Shown here: in pieces, positions 22,043 to 34,249 of the stretch | Layout of the letters: the number at the start of each line of letters is the position of its first letter | How positions within the stretch are numbered: position 1 is the stretch's first letter | Assembly: GCF_036884655.1 (NCBI RefSeq) | Contig: NC_088342.1 | Coordinates: 36,077,001 to 36,141,000 of the forward strand | Direction: 5' to 3' | Length of the DNA: 64,000 nucleotides | Source: Musa acuminata AAA Group | Taxonomy: Eukaryota > Streptophyta > Magnoliopsida > Zingiberales > Musaceae | Notes under the pieces: generated by a model | Seen by the model: the letters and a program-made list of their open reading frames with translations, nothing else | The model's database searches: none | What the model was told of the DNA's origin: nothing | Translations under genes and position numbers: made by a program

Positions 22043-22966
22043 TCACGTAATTTCGAAATAAATTAAGAGGATTTTGGTTACCTCGTCGTCGAAAGTCATT
22101 AAGATGTAGTTTGCCACCTTGCCTTTGTTGGTTTGTTCTTCATCTTCGGATGAACTTGATTCATCCCAAGCCAGTTTGAGTATTTTCTTCTTCTTTGACA
22201 ACTTCTTCTTTTTAAGTTTATTTTTATTTTTTAATTCTTATTTAATAAACTTTATAAGTTTTATAGTGAGAAGTTTAAGTTCATCATCACTTGAGCTTTC
22301 GCTCGAGTGGTCTTCATGTATTCTAAGTGTCAAATCCTTCTTGTTCTTTGGAAGGTCATTCTTAAGTTTGACATGTGCCACATAAGTCATTTCATAGGCC
22401 ATTAATGACTCGATAAGTTCTTCAAGAGCAAGGTTGTTTAGGTCTTTAGCCTCTTGTATTGTCGTTACTTTTGAATCTCAATTTTTAGAAAGAGATCGTA
22501 AAATTTTGTTCACAAGTTCAAGGTTTGAAAAACTTTTACCAAGAGCTTTTAGACTATTGGTAAAAGCCTCGCTTGGTTCCATTTGAAACAACTAAAAATC
22601 ATGCATCAAAATATTAATATTTGGATGTTTAACTCTACTAGTGCATTCGTGTATGATTTCAAGAGTGTGCCAAATATCGAAAGCTGTTTCGCAAGTAGAA
22701 ACCCGATTGAATTCATTTTTGTCTAAGGCGTAAAATAAGGTATTCAAAGCCTTTGCATTTAAAGAGAAAGTTTTCTTCTCTAATTCATTCCAATTGTTCA
22801 TTGGAAGAGAAGACTTTTAAAAACCAAATTCGACTATATTCCATAAATCAAGATTCAACGAAAGCAAGAAAACACTCATTCATGTTTTCCAATATATATA
22901 GTCCATCCCATTGAACATGGGACGTTGAATAAGAGAGTGACCCTCTTGAAAGTTGAAAAGAGCCAT
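22043..22966 (-). pseudogene. gag: Gag pseudogene of element C, zinc-knuckle-less type
   Basis: Translation from ATG 22966 gives a recognisable UBN2-type Gag N-terminus (FQEGHSLIQRPMFNG) and ends in YFEIT then TGA at 22043. It has at least four in-frame stops: after WKT, after VEFGF, after MHDF and after KFIK. Part of the region between MEPSEA and LKALGKSF is deleted in frame compared with D. Where A and B carry the CCHC knuckle, C has only a Lys-rich stretch followed by AWDESSSSEDE. The YFEIT ending is shared with D and D2, so all three appear to share one ancestral loss of pol. Confidence 0.85.
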
Positions 22967-23003
22967 TTCTCTTTGGGTGTTAAACCAAATGAGAAAAATA
23001 TGG

Positions 23004-23015
23004 CTCTGATACCAA
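23004..23015 (-). promoter_or_regulatory. Primer-binding site of element C
   Basis: It reads TGGTATCAGAGC on the element strand, next to the 5' LTR end at 23018. It is an initiator-Met tRNA type site. Confidence 0.85.
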
Positions 23016-23017
23016 CT

Positions 23018-23774
23018 GTTAGGAACGAGTCGGCACTAAGGGGGGGGGGGTGAATTAATGCAGTAGATAAAATCACGTCGGTTCAAAAAATTCTTTTCGA
23101 TTAAACCCATTTTGTAAAGATGGTTAAATTGAAAGCGTATGGAAGAGTATAGCAAGTAAGGAAGTTTGTATCTATAGTAAATTGCTCAAAAGAAATGCAA
23201 ATCGAGTTTATAGTTGTTTGGTCATCGTGACCTACATCCACTCTTGATTCCTCTTTCGTTGAGGCCACCAGCATCCACTAACGGTCTTTCTTCAATAGGC
23301 GAAGACTAACTACCCTTTTATACCTCTCTTCTCCTTTTCACAGGTTTAGAAGACAACCTTTTACAACCCTCTTTTGCAAGGTATCCCTCATACACCTCCC
23401 TTAGAACTCTCTCTAAGCTTTAGGAGGAGGGAATTCAACTTTCTAATAGGGTTTACAATAGAGTTTTACTCAATCTTTCTTAATACTCCATGTAGGAATA
23501 GCTGGGGTATTTATAGACCTCAAATGGCTTCAAAACTTGGAGCCAAAATTTAAATCATCGAGATTTCGGGGTACGTGCGGTACCACCGCCTACAGCCTGG
23601 CACTAGGCGGTACCATCTCCTAGTTTGGTGGTACTACCGCCTAGGAGATTGTGTCTAGGCGGTACCACCACCCAGACTAGTGGTACCATCACTTGACATA
23701 GTTTTGAAGATTGTGCCATGGCGGTTTCACTTGTTGGGTTATTTTGGGCTTTCCACTTGGCCCAACACGGCCCA
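23018..23774 (-). repeat. 5' LTR of element C, first piece
   Basis: It begins TGTTAGGAACG and has a 10-G run, a TATA-like box at 23509-23517 and GGTACCACC-type repeats at 23575-23690. Element D interrupts it after GCCCA (23770-23774), and it resumes at 40529. Confidence 0.88.
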
Positions 23775-26118
23775 TGTTAGGATCGAGAGCACTAAGAGGG
23801 GGGGGTGAATTAGTGCAGCGGAAATTTTACAGCGATTAAAACCGAAAGCTGCGTTCGTTCGATAGAAACTATTATGATGCAAAAGCTGATTCATAGTTTG
23901 TATCTAAGTGCAGTTTGCGTCTAAGCGCAGATTGCGTCTAAGCGCAGTTTGCGTCTAAACACAGTTTGCATCTAAACACAGTTTGCGTCTAAGCGCAGTT
24001 TGCGTCTAAACATAGTTTGCGTCTAAGCGCAGTTTACGTCTAAACGCAGTTTGCGTCTAAACGCAGTTTGCGTCTAAGCGCAGTTTACGTCTAAACGCAG
24101 TTTGCATCTAAACGCATATGACAGTTTGCAGTTCTAAATGAAATCAAGACGTAAACGTAAACTGCACAGAACCTTGTTCGTAAAAGCGCAGAAGACAGTT
24201 TGCAGTTGTAAATGAAATCAAGACGTAAACGTAAACTGCACAGAACCTTGTTCGTACAAAAAAAAACGCAGAAGACAGTTTGCAGTTGTAAGTGAAATCA
24301 AGACGTAAACGTAAACTGCACAGAACTCATTCGTAAAAGCGCAGAGAGACAGTTTGCAGTTTGTAGATGGAATCAAGACGTAAACGTAAACTGCACAGAA
24401 TTCGTTCGTAAAAGCGCAGAGAGCAGTTTGCAGTTTGTAAATGGATTTAAGACGTGAACGTAAACTGCATAGAACTCGTTCGTAAAAGTGCAGAGAGCAG
24501 TAGCTATGTAGGAGGTTTGCAGTAATGATAAAGTGCTCAAAATAAACGCAAACCAGAGATTTAGAGTGGTTCGGTCAGTCTTGACCTACTCCACTTTTGG
24601 CTTCCTCCACCGATGAGGTTACCGATGTCAACTAGAGGCCTTCGTTCAATAGGCGAAGGCCAACTACCCTCTTACAGATTCACTCCTTTTGATGGGCTTA
24701 GGAGACAACCCTTACAAATGTTTTCTCTCCACTCTTTACAACTCAAACTTGAAGAACAGAAGGAGGAGGAAAACTAGCAGTTTTGAGCTCTAAGAACCAC
24801 TGAAAAGATCAAGATTTCGGCTTGAGTTCTTGCTTTCTCAGTGCTGAATGGGTGGGGTATTTATAGGCCCCAACCCAGTTCAAATTTGGAGCTCAAAACC
24901 ATCAAATCCCGGAATTCCGGGATCAGGCGGTTGCACCTCTGACTGGAGAGGTTGCACCGCCTGGCAGAGCTCGAAGACCGAGCTCAGGCGGTGCCACCTC
25001 TCTGTCAGGGAGGTTGCACCTCTCTGCCAGAGCTCGAAGACCGAGCTCAGGCGGTTGCACCTCCGGACTGGAGAGGTTGCACCGCCTGGCAGAGCTCGAA
25101 ACTTGAGCTCTGGCGGTGCTACCTCTTGACAGAAGAGGTTGCACCGCCCAGTCTCGCTCGGAGACTGAGCCTGGGCGGTTGCACCTCCTGGCTGGGGCGG
25201 TTGCACCTCCCAGCCTCGTTGGAAGACTTAGCCTGGGCGGTGCTACCTCTTAGCCTGGGCGGTTGCACCTCTTTCACTATTTCAGCTCACTTGGTTTGGC
25301 TCCAAACTTGGTCCAAACCAGTCCGAACTTGGGCCTAATTGGCCCCTACTTGGGTTATAGGATTAACACTTAATCCTAACCCTAATTAACATGCTAACTA
25401 CGAATTTAAAGACATTTTCTAAGCTATTACAAAGTCCTCAAGTCAAGACTTCTTCTGGCGAGCTTCCGGCAAACTTCCGACGGTCTTCCGATGAACTCTC
25501 GGAAACCATTCTGCGGACTCCCGGCAAGCTCCTAGACTTCACGATTTGATCTTAGCGAGTTCCAACGAGCTTCTTCGGCAAGCTCCGATCTTTCTCGGCG
25601 AGCTCCGCGAACTTCCAACGAACCTTCCGGCGAGCTTCCGAAAAACCCTTCGGCAAGCTCCCAACTCATTCTCGGCTAGTTCCGGTAGCATTCCCGACGA
25701 ACCTTCGGACTTCCGTCGAACTCTCGAACTCACAACAAATCCTTCGCGCTTGACTCCAACACTTTGTTTCGCTTTATGTCTTCATCGTTATCATTGTTAA
25801 TCCTGCACAACAAAACAAAACTTCGATCGAGACAATTAATCCTAAGCAATTAACCAAGTTGTCCGGCATGTCATTGGTCCTTCGACGCTTCGTCCGATTC
25901 TTCGGCGCATCGTCCTTTCCTGCAGCCTATTGCCCAATCGGCCAGTTGACTCCGCAACTCCGATATCCTTGGCACAATACCCGCTCTTCTTGGCCCGATG
26001 CTCGAGTCCACGGCCCGAAGCCTTCTGTCGATACGTCGACCGATCCACCGGCCCGACGTCCAATCTTCTGACATGTTCCTCCGGCACAACATGATTTTCC
26101 TGCTTTAATTGTCTCATC
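23775..26118 (-). repeat. 3' LTR of element D, main piece
   Basis: It starts TGTTAGGATCG. A 17-bp array lies at about 23900-24117, then several copies of an approximately 60-90 bp block (GACGTAAACGTAAACTGCA core) at 24120-24500, a TATA box at 24859-24867 (minus strand) and the GGTTGCACC array at about 24924-25275. It is interrupted at TCATC (26114-26118) by D2 and resumes at 34161. Confidence 0.9.
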
Positions 26119-28309
26119 TGTTAGGATCGAGAGCACTAAGAGGGGGGGGGTGAATTAGTGCAGCGAAAATCTTACAGCGATTAAAAACCAAAAGCTGCGT
26201 TCGTTCAAAAACTATTATGATGCAAAAGCAAATTCTCAGTTTGTATCTAAGTGCAGTTTGCGTCTAAGCGCAGATTGCGTCTAAGCGCAGTTTTGCGTCT
26301 AAGCGCAGTTTACGTCTAAACTCAGATTTACGTCTAAACGCTGTTTTACGTCTAAACGCAGATTTACGTCTAAACGCAGATTCGGAAGAACAGCACTTAG
26401 AACTTGTTCGTGAAAGCGCAGAGAGCAGTAGTAATGAAGGAGGTTTGCAGTAATGATAAAGTGCTCGAAAATAAACGCAAACCAGAGGTTTAGAGTGGTT
26501 CGGTCAGCCTTGACCTACTCCACTTTTGGCTTCCTCCACCGACGAGGTTGCCGACGTCAACTAGGTGCCTTCCTTCAATGGGCGAAGGCTAACTGCCCTT
26601 TTACAGTTTCTCTCCTTTTGACAGGCTTAGGAGATAACCTTTACAGATCCTTTCTCTCCTCTCTTTACAACTCAAAACTTGAAGAACAGAAGGAGGAGAA
26701 CTTTAGGACTTTACACAAATTTGAGCTCTTAGAATCACTGAAAAGATCAAGAATTCGGTGTGGATCTGTATCTTTTCAGTGCTGAATGGGTGGGGTATTT
26801 ATAGGCCCCAACCCAATTCAAACTTCGAGCTCAAAACGATCAAATCGATCAAATCCCAGAATTCTGGGATCAGGCGGTTGCACCTCTTGACTGGAGAGGT
26901 GGCACCGCCTGGCAGAGCTCGAAGACTGAGCTCAGGCGATTGCCTTTCTCTGCCAGAGCTCGAAGACTGAGCTCGATGGTCGCATCACCTGGCAGAGCTC
27001 GAAGACTGAGCTTGGTGGTTGCATCACCTGGCAGAGCTCGAAACTGAGCTTGGTGGTTGCATCACCTGGCAGAGCTCCAAACTGAGCTCAGGCTGATGCA
27101 CCTCTCTGCCAGAGCTCGAAGACTGAGCTTGGTGATTGCATCACCTGGCAGTGCTCGAGACTGAGCTCAGGCTGATGCACCTCTCTGCCAGAGCTCGAAG
27201 ACTGAGCTCGGTGGTTGCATCGCCTGGCAGAGCTCGAAACTTGAGCTCTGGCGGTGCTACCTCTTGGCAGAGGAGGTTGCACCGCCCAGTCTAGCTCGAA
27301 GACTGAGCTCTGGGCGGTTGCACCTCTCGGCTGGAGCGGTTGCACCTCCCAGCCTCGCAGCCCTGGCGGTTGCACCTCCTGGCTGGGGCGGTTGCACCTC
27401 CCAACCTCACAGCCCTGGGCGGTGCTACCTCCAACCCTGGCGGTGGCACCTCTTCACTATTCCAGCTCACTTGGTTTGGCTCCAAACTTGGTCCAAACCA
27501 GTCCGAACTTGGGCCTAATTGGCCCCTACTTGGGTTATAGGATTAACACCTAATCCTAACCCTAATTAACGTGCTAACTATGAATTTAAAGACATTTTCT
27601 AAGCTATTACAAAGTCCGCAAGTCAAGACTTCTTCTAGCGAGCTTCCGGCAAACTTCCGGCGGTCTTCCGATGAACTCTCGGAAACCATTCTGCGGACTC
27701 CCGGCAAGCTCCTAGACTTCACGATTTGTTCTTAGCGAGTTCCAACGAGCTTCTTCGGCAAGCTCCGATCTTTCTCGGCGAGCTCCGCGAACTCCCAACG
27801 AATCTTCGGACTTCCGTCGAACTCTCGAACTCGCAACAAATCCTTCGCGCTTGACTCCGACACTTTGTTTCGCTTTATGTCTTCATCGTTATCATAGTTA
27901 ATCCTGCACAATTAAAACAAAACTTCGATCGAGACAATTAATCCTAAGCAATTAACCAAGTTGTCCGGCATGTCATTGGTCCCTCGACGCTTCGTCTGAT
28001 TCTTCGGCGCATCGTCCTCTCCTGCGGCCTATTGCCCAATCGGCCAGTTGACTCCGCAACTCCGATATCCTTAGCACAATACCCGCTCTCTTTGGCCCGA
28101 TGCCCGAGTCCACGACCCGAAGCCTTCTGTCGATACGTCGACCGATCCACCGGCCCGACGTCCAATCTTCTGACATGTTCCTCCGGCACAACATGATTTT
28201 CCTGCTTTAATTGTCTCATCCTGATCAAAGCATCCTGCGTCACTCAAAACGCAGATTAAATCATAAACATATATCAAGTAGTTTCATCATCAAAATACGA
28301 GATTCAACA
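26119..28309 (-). repeat. 3' LTR of element D2
   Basis: It runs from TGTTAGGATCG to GATTCAACA. The 17-bp array is short here (about 26245-26385). The TATA box is at 26796-26804 on the minus strand. The promoter-side minisatellite (about 26870-27455) is enlarged and uses a different unit containing GGTTGCATCACCTGGCAGAG. Confidence 0.93.
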
Positions 28310-31002
28310 ATCTCCCCCTTTTTGATGATGACAACAACTTGATGACGGAGTTAAACTTAACTCCCGGAGTTTAAACAAACTCCCCCTATCAATATGCCAT
28401 ATTGATAGAACCTTGAATTCAACCTGAATTCAAGTCATTGCAATATTCATCATGAATACTTGCAACACGTCAACATGAACATTTGCATAAACTTATGCAT
28501 CACATGTCATGTCATCAACATACTTTCATCAACATACTTCTCCCCCTTTGTCATCAACAAAAAGGAGAAGTATCACAATCAAGTGTTTGTGATATTGGTT
28601 TAACTTATTGCATGAAAAACATAATATCAAGTTTTATCATCATGCAGTTTTGAAGCCAAAAAATTTAGCAAATGTTACATCATGCTTAGAATATTCAGGC
28701 TATCAAGTTTTAGATATGCAAGTTTTACAGCATACAAGATAGTACTTTTAGAACATGCAAGCTAGCAGTTTTGAGATATTCAAGAAAGCAACTCTTCCTT
28801 CTTGAGATATGCAAATTTGTCAAGTTTTGCTAGATGTGCAAGTTAGCATTTTTGCCTCTTGAGATAGGCAAGATAGCACATATGCTTCTTTTGAGATAGC
28901 AACTTTTCGCTTCTCTTTAGACTACAAGCTAGCAATTTTTACGATATACAAGTTTCGCAATATACAGGCTAGCAAAAACTTCGAAAGCAAATGCAAGATA
29001 ACTTTCTTGTGTAGGCTCATGATTATTGCTTCCTATTGTAATGTGCAGGTTGCAAGTCTTGCTTCTTGAGATATTCAAGATAGTGATTTTCAAGAAGACA
29101 ATTTTTGCTTCTTGAAATAAGCAAGTTAGCAATCAAGTTTTTGCATCTTCTTGACTTGTGCAAGCTAGCTATCTCCCCCTTTGTCATTGTCAAAAAGAAA
29201 GGAAGAATACAGTTTTGTAGTTCTTTTTCCTTTTACAACGATTTCAAAATCATGACAAAGGATGAATAATCAAGTTATGAATGTCAAGACAATTTTTCAT
29301 CATGAATATTTTATCATTGCATGCATCGTTATCATAGGTTGAAGTATTACATGCATAATTTCATATCACCATTCATAATTACATTAATATTTCAATATAA
29401 CAATTTCTTCTCAAAATGTGTAACTTGGCACTCATAGCATTTTAAATCATGATTTACATCATATGCAACACATCACATCATAATTAGAAAGCACAAGTAT
29501 TGCATACATAATTGCACATCATAAATGTTTCATATCATGATGGTATCAATTTTGTCAAATTATATCCTACCATGCATGATCAAAACTTCTCCCCATTTTA
29601 TCATTGAAAACAAGAAGAAAGTGGGGGGAAGAGCATAAAAGTGTTAAATATTTCAATCATTTCAAGGCATTTATATCATAGATCAAGTCATGATTCGTAA
29701 TTCATCATAAAGCAGATTAGTTTTCAATCATCACATAAGGCATTTAAGGAATTTTTGAAACATAGGAGAATGATTAAATTAAGCATACAATGTTTCAATC
29801 CATTTTAAGTCATGAATATCAATGTTTTCATATTGTGAGTATCAATTCATGACTACCACAAGATATTATTTGTGACTTCAATTTTGCAAGATCAAGATTA
29901 TGATTTAGATAAAACTTATTCAAATTAAATCATTAACTTGAAGTTCATAATCAAGTCATTAAAATTAATTTCGAGATTCATAAAATATCATGAAATCATT
30001 AATCTCGATCAAATGGGAAAAGCATTTTTTAAGAGATTCTTTTTCATCTAAGCATGCCTTAGTCTTTATATGCCAAATTAAGATAAGCATTAAAGTTCAA
30101 GACATAAGGCAAGGAAATCTTGTATTATGAAATATATGATATCAAGGCTCATGATTCATTCGAAAAGATATAGTACAAGGAGCAACTTGAAACATTCTTA
30201 TCAAAGATCACATTTTAAAATATTCCAAGTTTCAAGATATCAATATGACACTTCATTGAATTGCATTTCATTTGAAGAACTCCTTTTTGATAAATGTAGG
30301 GAGCATAATGAACGATCTTGATTTATAAAGAGCTTCATGTTATCAAGATCATGATTTTAATAATTATTCTCTTTAGCAAAGAATCACAAAAGCACTTTAT
30401 TTTTGCATAAGAAATCACATTGTGTTATGATTTAAAAAATTTTTGCACACGAATCTTAGGAGATATGAATGTGAAACAAATCTTTGCAAGCAAAAACACT
30501 ATCATTCATATTTCAAGATGGAGTTTATAAGCATGAATCATTTCATCAAATCCATTTTAGAAAAATATTTTTCATAAGTGTATGAGAAAATCCGATTGTT
30601 AGGATACCAATTGTTAACTGAATCCGAAAATGAAATTAACACTTTCATATATTCAAACATGATTTTTGCTATAGATCTTGAAATTAAGTCAAGAAGATCA
30701 AACAAGCTCATGATCATGGATAACTTAAAATCACATGCATAAAATTGTTAATAACCATTTCATATTACATCTTTATGCATTACTTTAAATCAAACGTGAT
30801 TTCATTCAACAATGTTAATCAAACATGATACACATTATTACTTCTTAACCATGATCAAAATCATTTTGTTTGTTTATCATAAAATATGCAATATTATTTT
30901 CGAAATTATCAGCATGATCATAATTTTTGTATTTTTATTTTTAAACATGTAATTTTCAAGAAAATTAGTTCTAAACTAAAAAGAAAATATATCATGAAAG
31001 CA
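28310..31002 (-). other. Noncoding internal region of D2 with polypurine ladder and array
   Basis: There is no pol and no convincing ORF. Polypurine-like tracts lie at 28310, about 28380, 28541, 29171 and 29589 (CTCCCCC or CTCCCC on this strand, usually followed by TTTGTCAT). A degenerate array of GCAAGCTAGCA and TTGCTTCTTGAGATA words spans about 28655-29170. The rest is AT-rich with many ATCATGA-type words. Confidence 0.7.
28655..29170 (-). repeat. Degenerate GCTAGC-containing array in D2
   Basis: It is equivalent to the array in C (20270-20910) and nearly identical to that in D (34700-35215). Words such as GCAAGCTAGCA, GCAAGATAGCA and TTCTTGAGATA recur at irregular short spacing. Confidence 0.7.
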
Positions 31003-31914
31003 TCAAGTAATTTCAAAATAAACCAAAGGCATTTTAATTACCTCAATGTCGTAAGCTAGTAAGGCGTAGTTTGCCGCCTCGCTTTTGTTGACTTTCTCGT
31101 CTTCAGATGAGCTCGATTCATCCCAATTTTTATTCTTCTTCTTGCGTTTAAAGCAAGTAGTTCCATTCTTTTTGCTTTTTAATTTTCGTTTCATTTGTAG
31201 TTTAAGTTCACCATCACTTGAGCTTATGCTCGAGTGGTCTTCAAATGTTCTATGTCCCAAATCCTTCCTGTTCTTTGGAAGGTGGTTCTCAAGTTCTTCA
31301 CGTGCATTGCACGTCATTTCATATGTGATCAATGAACCAATTAGTTCTTCAAGTGGAAAATGGTTCAAGTTTTTCGATTCTTGAATAGCAGTTACTTTTG
31401 AATCCCAAGTTTTAGAAAGTGAGCGCAAAACTTTGTTAACGAGTTCAAAATCCGAAAAGCTTTTACCAAGTGATTTTAAACCATTGACGACATCCGTAAA
31501 ACGGGTGTACATGTCAACAACGGTTTCGCTTGGTTTCATATGAAAAAGCTCGAAATCAAGTAGTAAAATATTAACTTTCGAGTCTTTGACTCTACTAGTT
31601 CCCTCGTGCGTGATTTCAAGAGTGCGCCAAATATCGAAAGCCGTTTCACACGTAGAAATCCGATTGAACTCATTTTTGTCCAATGCGCAAAATAAGGCAT
31701 TCATAGCCTTTGCGTTTAAAGAAAAATTCTTCTTCTCCAAAACCGACCATTCGTTCATCGGTTTGGAGGGAAGTTGAAAACCGTTTTCAATGATATTCCA
31801 TAAATCCAGATTTAGAGAAATTAAGAAAACTCTCATTCGAGTTTTCCAATAAGTGTAGTCCAATCCATTAAAGAACGGTGGACGAAAGACCGAACAGCCC
31901 TCTTGAAAAGTCAT
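31003..31914 (-). CDS. gag: Gag of gag-only element D2 (303 aa, no zinc knuckle)
   Basis: The start ATG is at 31914, about 37 nt after the primer-binding site and matching the starts in B and D. An upstream in-frame ATG at 32037 lies in the LTR and is ignored. The N-terminal 200 residues match the UBN2-type Gag of A and B (YTYWKTRMRVFLISLN, GTSRVKDSKVNILLLDF). After LPKNRKDL the protein diverges. There is no CX2CX4HX4C box, only a basic Lys/Arg cluster with one Cys, then WDESSSSEDE and a short tail ending YFEIT. The intact frame in such a recent copy suggests the protein is under use or was very recently. It could form particles or co-assemble with full-length Gag, with the basic cluster as a possible RNA contact. 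Confidence 0.9.
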   Translation of the reverse strand: MTFQEGCSVFRPPFFNGLDYTYWKTRMRVFLISLNLDLWNIIENGFQLPSKPMNEWSVLEKKNFSLNAKAMNALFCALDKNEFNRISTCETAFDIWRTLEITHEGTSRVKDSKVNILLLDFELFHMKPSETVVDMYTRFTDVVNGLKSLGKSFSDFELVNKVLRSLSKTWDSKVTAIQESKNLNHFPLEELIGSLITYEMTCNAREELENHLPKNRKDLGHRTFEDHSSISSSDGELKLQMKRKLKSKKNGTTCFKRKKKNKNWDESSSSEDEKVNKSEAANYALLAYDIEVIKMPLVYFEIT

Positions 31915-31950
31915 TTCTCTCGGGTGTAAATCCGAAATGAGAAAAACCCC

Positions 31951-31962
31951 GCTCTGATACCA
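31951..31962 (-). promoter_or_regulatory. Primer-binding site of element D2
   Basis: It reads TGGTATCAGAGC on the element strand, two bases from the LTR end. It is an initiator-Met tRNA type site. Confidence 0.9.
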
Positions 31963-31964
31963 AT

Positions 31965-34155
31965 TGTTAGGATCGAGAGCACTAAGAGGGGGGGGGTGAA
32001 TTAGTGCAGCGAAAATCTTACAGCGATTAAAAACCAAAAGCTGCGTTCGTTCAAAAACTATTATGATGCAAAAGCAAATTCTCAGTTTGTATCTAAGTGC
32101 AGTTTGCGTCTAAGCGCAGATTGCGTCTAAGCGCAGTTTTGCGTCTAAGCGCAGTTTACGTCTAAACTCAGATTTACGTCTAAACGCTGTTTTACGTCTA
32201 AACGCAGATTTACGTCTAAACGCAGATTCGGAAGAACAGCACTTAGAACTTGTTCGTGAAAGCGCAGAGAGCAGTAGTAATGAAGGAGGTTTGCAGTAAT
32301 GATAAAGTGCTCGAAAATAAACGCAAACCAGAGGTTTAGAGTGGTTCGGTCAGCCTTGACCTACTCCACTTTTGGCTTCCTCCACCGACGAGGTTGCCGA
32401 CGTCAACTAGGTGCCTTCCTTCAATGGGCGAAGGCTAACTGCCCTTTTACAGTTTCTCTCCTTTTGACAGGCTTAGGAGATAACCTTTACAGATCCTTTC
32501 TCTCCTCTCTTTACAACTCAAAACTTGAAGAACAGAAGGAGGAGAACTTTAGGACTTTACACAAATTTGAGCTCTTAGAATCACTGAAAAGATCAAGAAT
32601 TCGGTGTGGATCTGTATCTTTTCAGTGCTGAATGGGTGGGGTATTTATAGGCCCCAACCCAATTCAAACTTCGAGCTCAAAACGATCAAATCGATCAAAT
32701 CCCAGAATTCTGGGATCAGGCGGTTGCACCTCTTGACTGGAGAGGTGGCACCGCCTGGCAGAGCTCGAAGACTGAGCTCAGGCGATTGCCTTTCTCTGCC
32801 AGAGCTCGAAGACTGAGCTCGATGGTCGCATCACCTGGCAGAGCTCGAAGACTGAGCTTGGTGGTTGCATCACCTGGCAGAGCTCGAAACTGAGCTTGGT
32901 GGTTGCATCACCTGGCAGAGCTCCAAACTGAGCTCAGGCTGATGCACCTCTCTGCCAGAGCTCGAAGACTGAGCTTGGTGATTGCATCACCTGGCAGTGC
33001 TCGAGACTGAGCTCAGGCTGATGCACCTCTCTGCCAGAGCTCGAAGACTGAGCTCGGTGGTTGCATCGCCTGGCAGAGCTCGAAACTTGAGCTCTGGCGG
33101 TGCTACCTCTTGGCAGAGGAGGTTGCACCGCCCAGTCTAGCTCGAAGACTGAGCTCTGGGCGGTTGCACCTCTCGGCTGGAGCGGTTGCACCTCCCAGCC
33201 TCGCAGCCCTGGCGGTTGCACCTCCTGGCTGGGGCGGTTGCACCTCCCAACCTCACAGCCCTGGGCGGTGCTACCTCCAACCCTGGCGGTGGCACCTCTT
33301 CACTATTCCAGCTCACTTGGTTTGGCTCCAAACTTGGTCCAAACCAGTCCGAACTTGGGCCTAATTGGCCCCTACTTGGGTTATAGGATTAACACCTAAT
33401 CCTAACCCTAATTAACGTGCTAACTATGAATTTAAAGACATTTTCTAAGCTATTACAAAGTCCGCAAGTCAAGACTTCTTCTAGCGAGCTTCCGGCAAAC
33501 TTCCGGCGGTCTTCCGATGAACTCTCGGAAACCATTCTGCGGACTCCCGGCAAGCTCCTAGACTTCACGATTTGTTCTTAGCGAGTTCCAACGAGCTTCT
33601 TCGGCAAGCTCCGATCTTTCTCGGCGAGCTCCGCGAACTCCCAACGAATCTTCGGACTTCCGTCGAACTCTCGAACTCGCAACAAATCCTTCGCGCTTGA
33701 CTCCGACACTTTGTTTTGCTTTATGTCTTCATCGTTATCATAGTTAATCCTGCACAATTAAAACAAAACTTCGATCGAGACAATTAATCCTAAGCAATTA
33801 ACCAAGTTGTCCGGCATGTCATTGGTCCCTCGACGCTTCGTCTGATTCTTCGGCGCATCGTCCTCTCCTGCGGCCTATTGCCCAATCGGCCAGTTGACTC
33901 CGCAACTCCGATATCCTTAGCACAATACCCGCTCTCTTTGGCCCGATGCCCGAGTCCACGACCCGAAGCCTTCTGTCGATACGTCGACCGATCCACCGGC
34001 CCGACGTCCAATCTTCTGACATGTTCCTCCGGCACAACATGATTTTCCTGCTTTAATTGTCTCATCCTGATCAAAGCATCCTGCGTCACTCAAAACGCAG
34101 ATTAAATCATAAACATATATCAAGTAGTTTCATCATCAAAATACGAGATTCAACA
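31965..34155 (-). repeat. 5' LTR of element D2
   Basis: It is 2191 bp and identical to the 3' LTR except at 33717. The TATA box is at 32642-32650 (minus strand), the 17-bp array at about 32091-32231, and the promoter-side minisatellite at about 32716-33301. Confidence 0.93.
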
Positions 34156-34160
34156 TCATC

Positions 34161-34249
34161 CTGATCAAAGCATCCTGCGTCACTCAAAACGCAGATTAAA
34201 TCATAAACATATATCAAGTAGTTTCATCATCAAAATACGAGATTGAACA
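34161..34249 (-). repeat. 3' LTR of element D, end piece
   Basis: These are the last 89 bp of D's 3' LTR after D2 and the second TCATC. The end reads GATTGAACA instead of GATTCAACA. Confidence 0.88.

Larger units (their letters stand above)
26119..34155 (-). mobile_element. Element D2: very young gag-only retrotransposon inside the D LTR
   Basis: This is a complete 8037-bp insertion with 2191-bp LTRs at both ends (26119-28309 and 31965-34155) and a perfect TCATC duplication (26114-26118 and 34156-34160). Comparing the LTRs, I found one difference, C at 27871 versus T at 33717. With a rate of 1.3e-8 per site per year that gives a point age of about 20,000 years, with wide uncertainty. The internal region (28310-31964) has an intact gag but no pol. 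It has the same architecture as D, its host. Confidence 0.95.

Noticed and set aside
25377..25393. CCTAACCCTAATTAAC resembling plant telomere repeat
   Set aside because: It is a single imperfect occurrence present at the same place in each D-type LTR, with no tandem array.
26453..26785. 110-codon ORF in the D2 LTR (repeated at 32299-32631)
   Set aside because: It spans the LTR leader and TATA region on the strand opposite to the element. The identical copy is only the other LTR.
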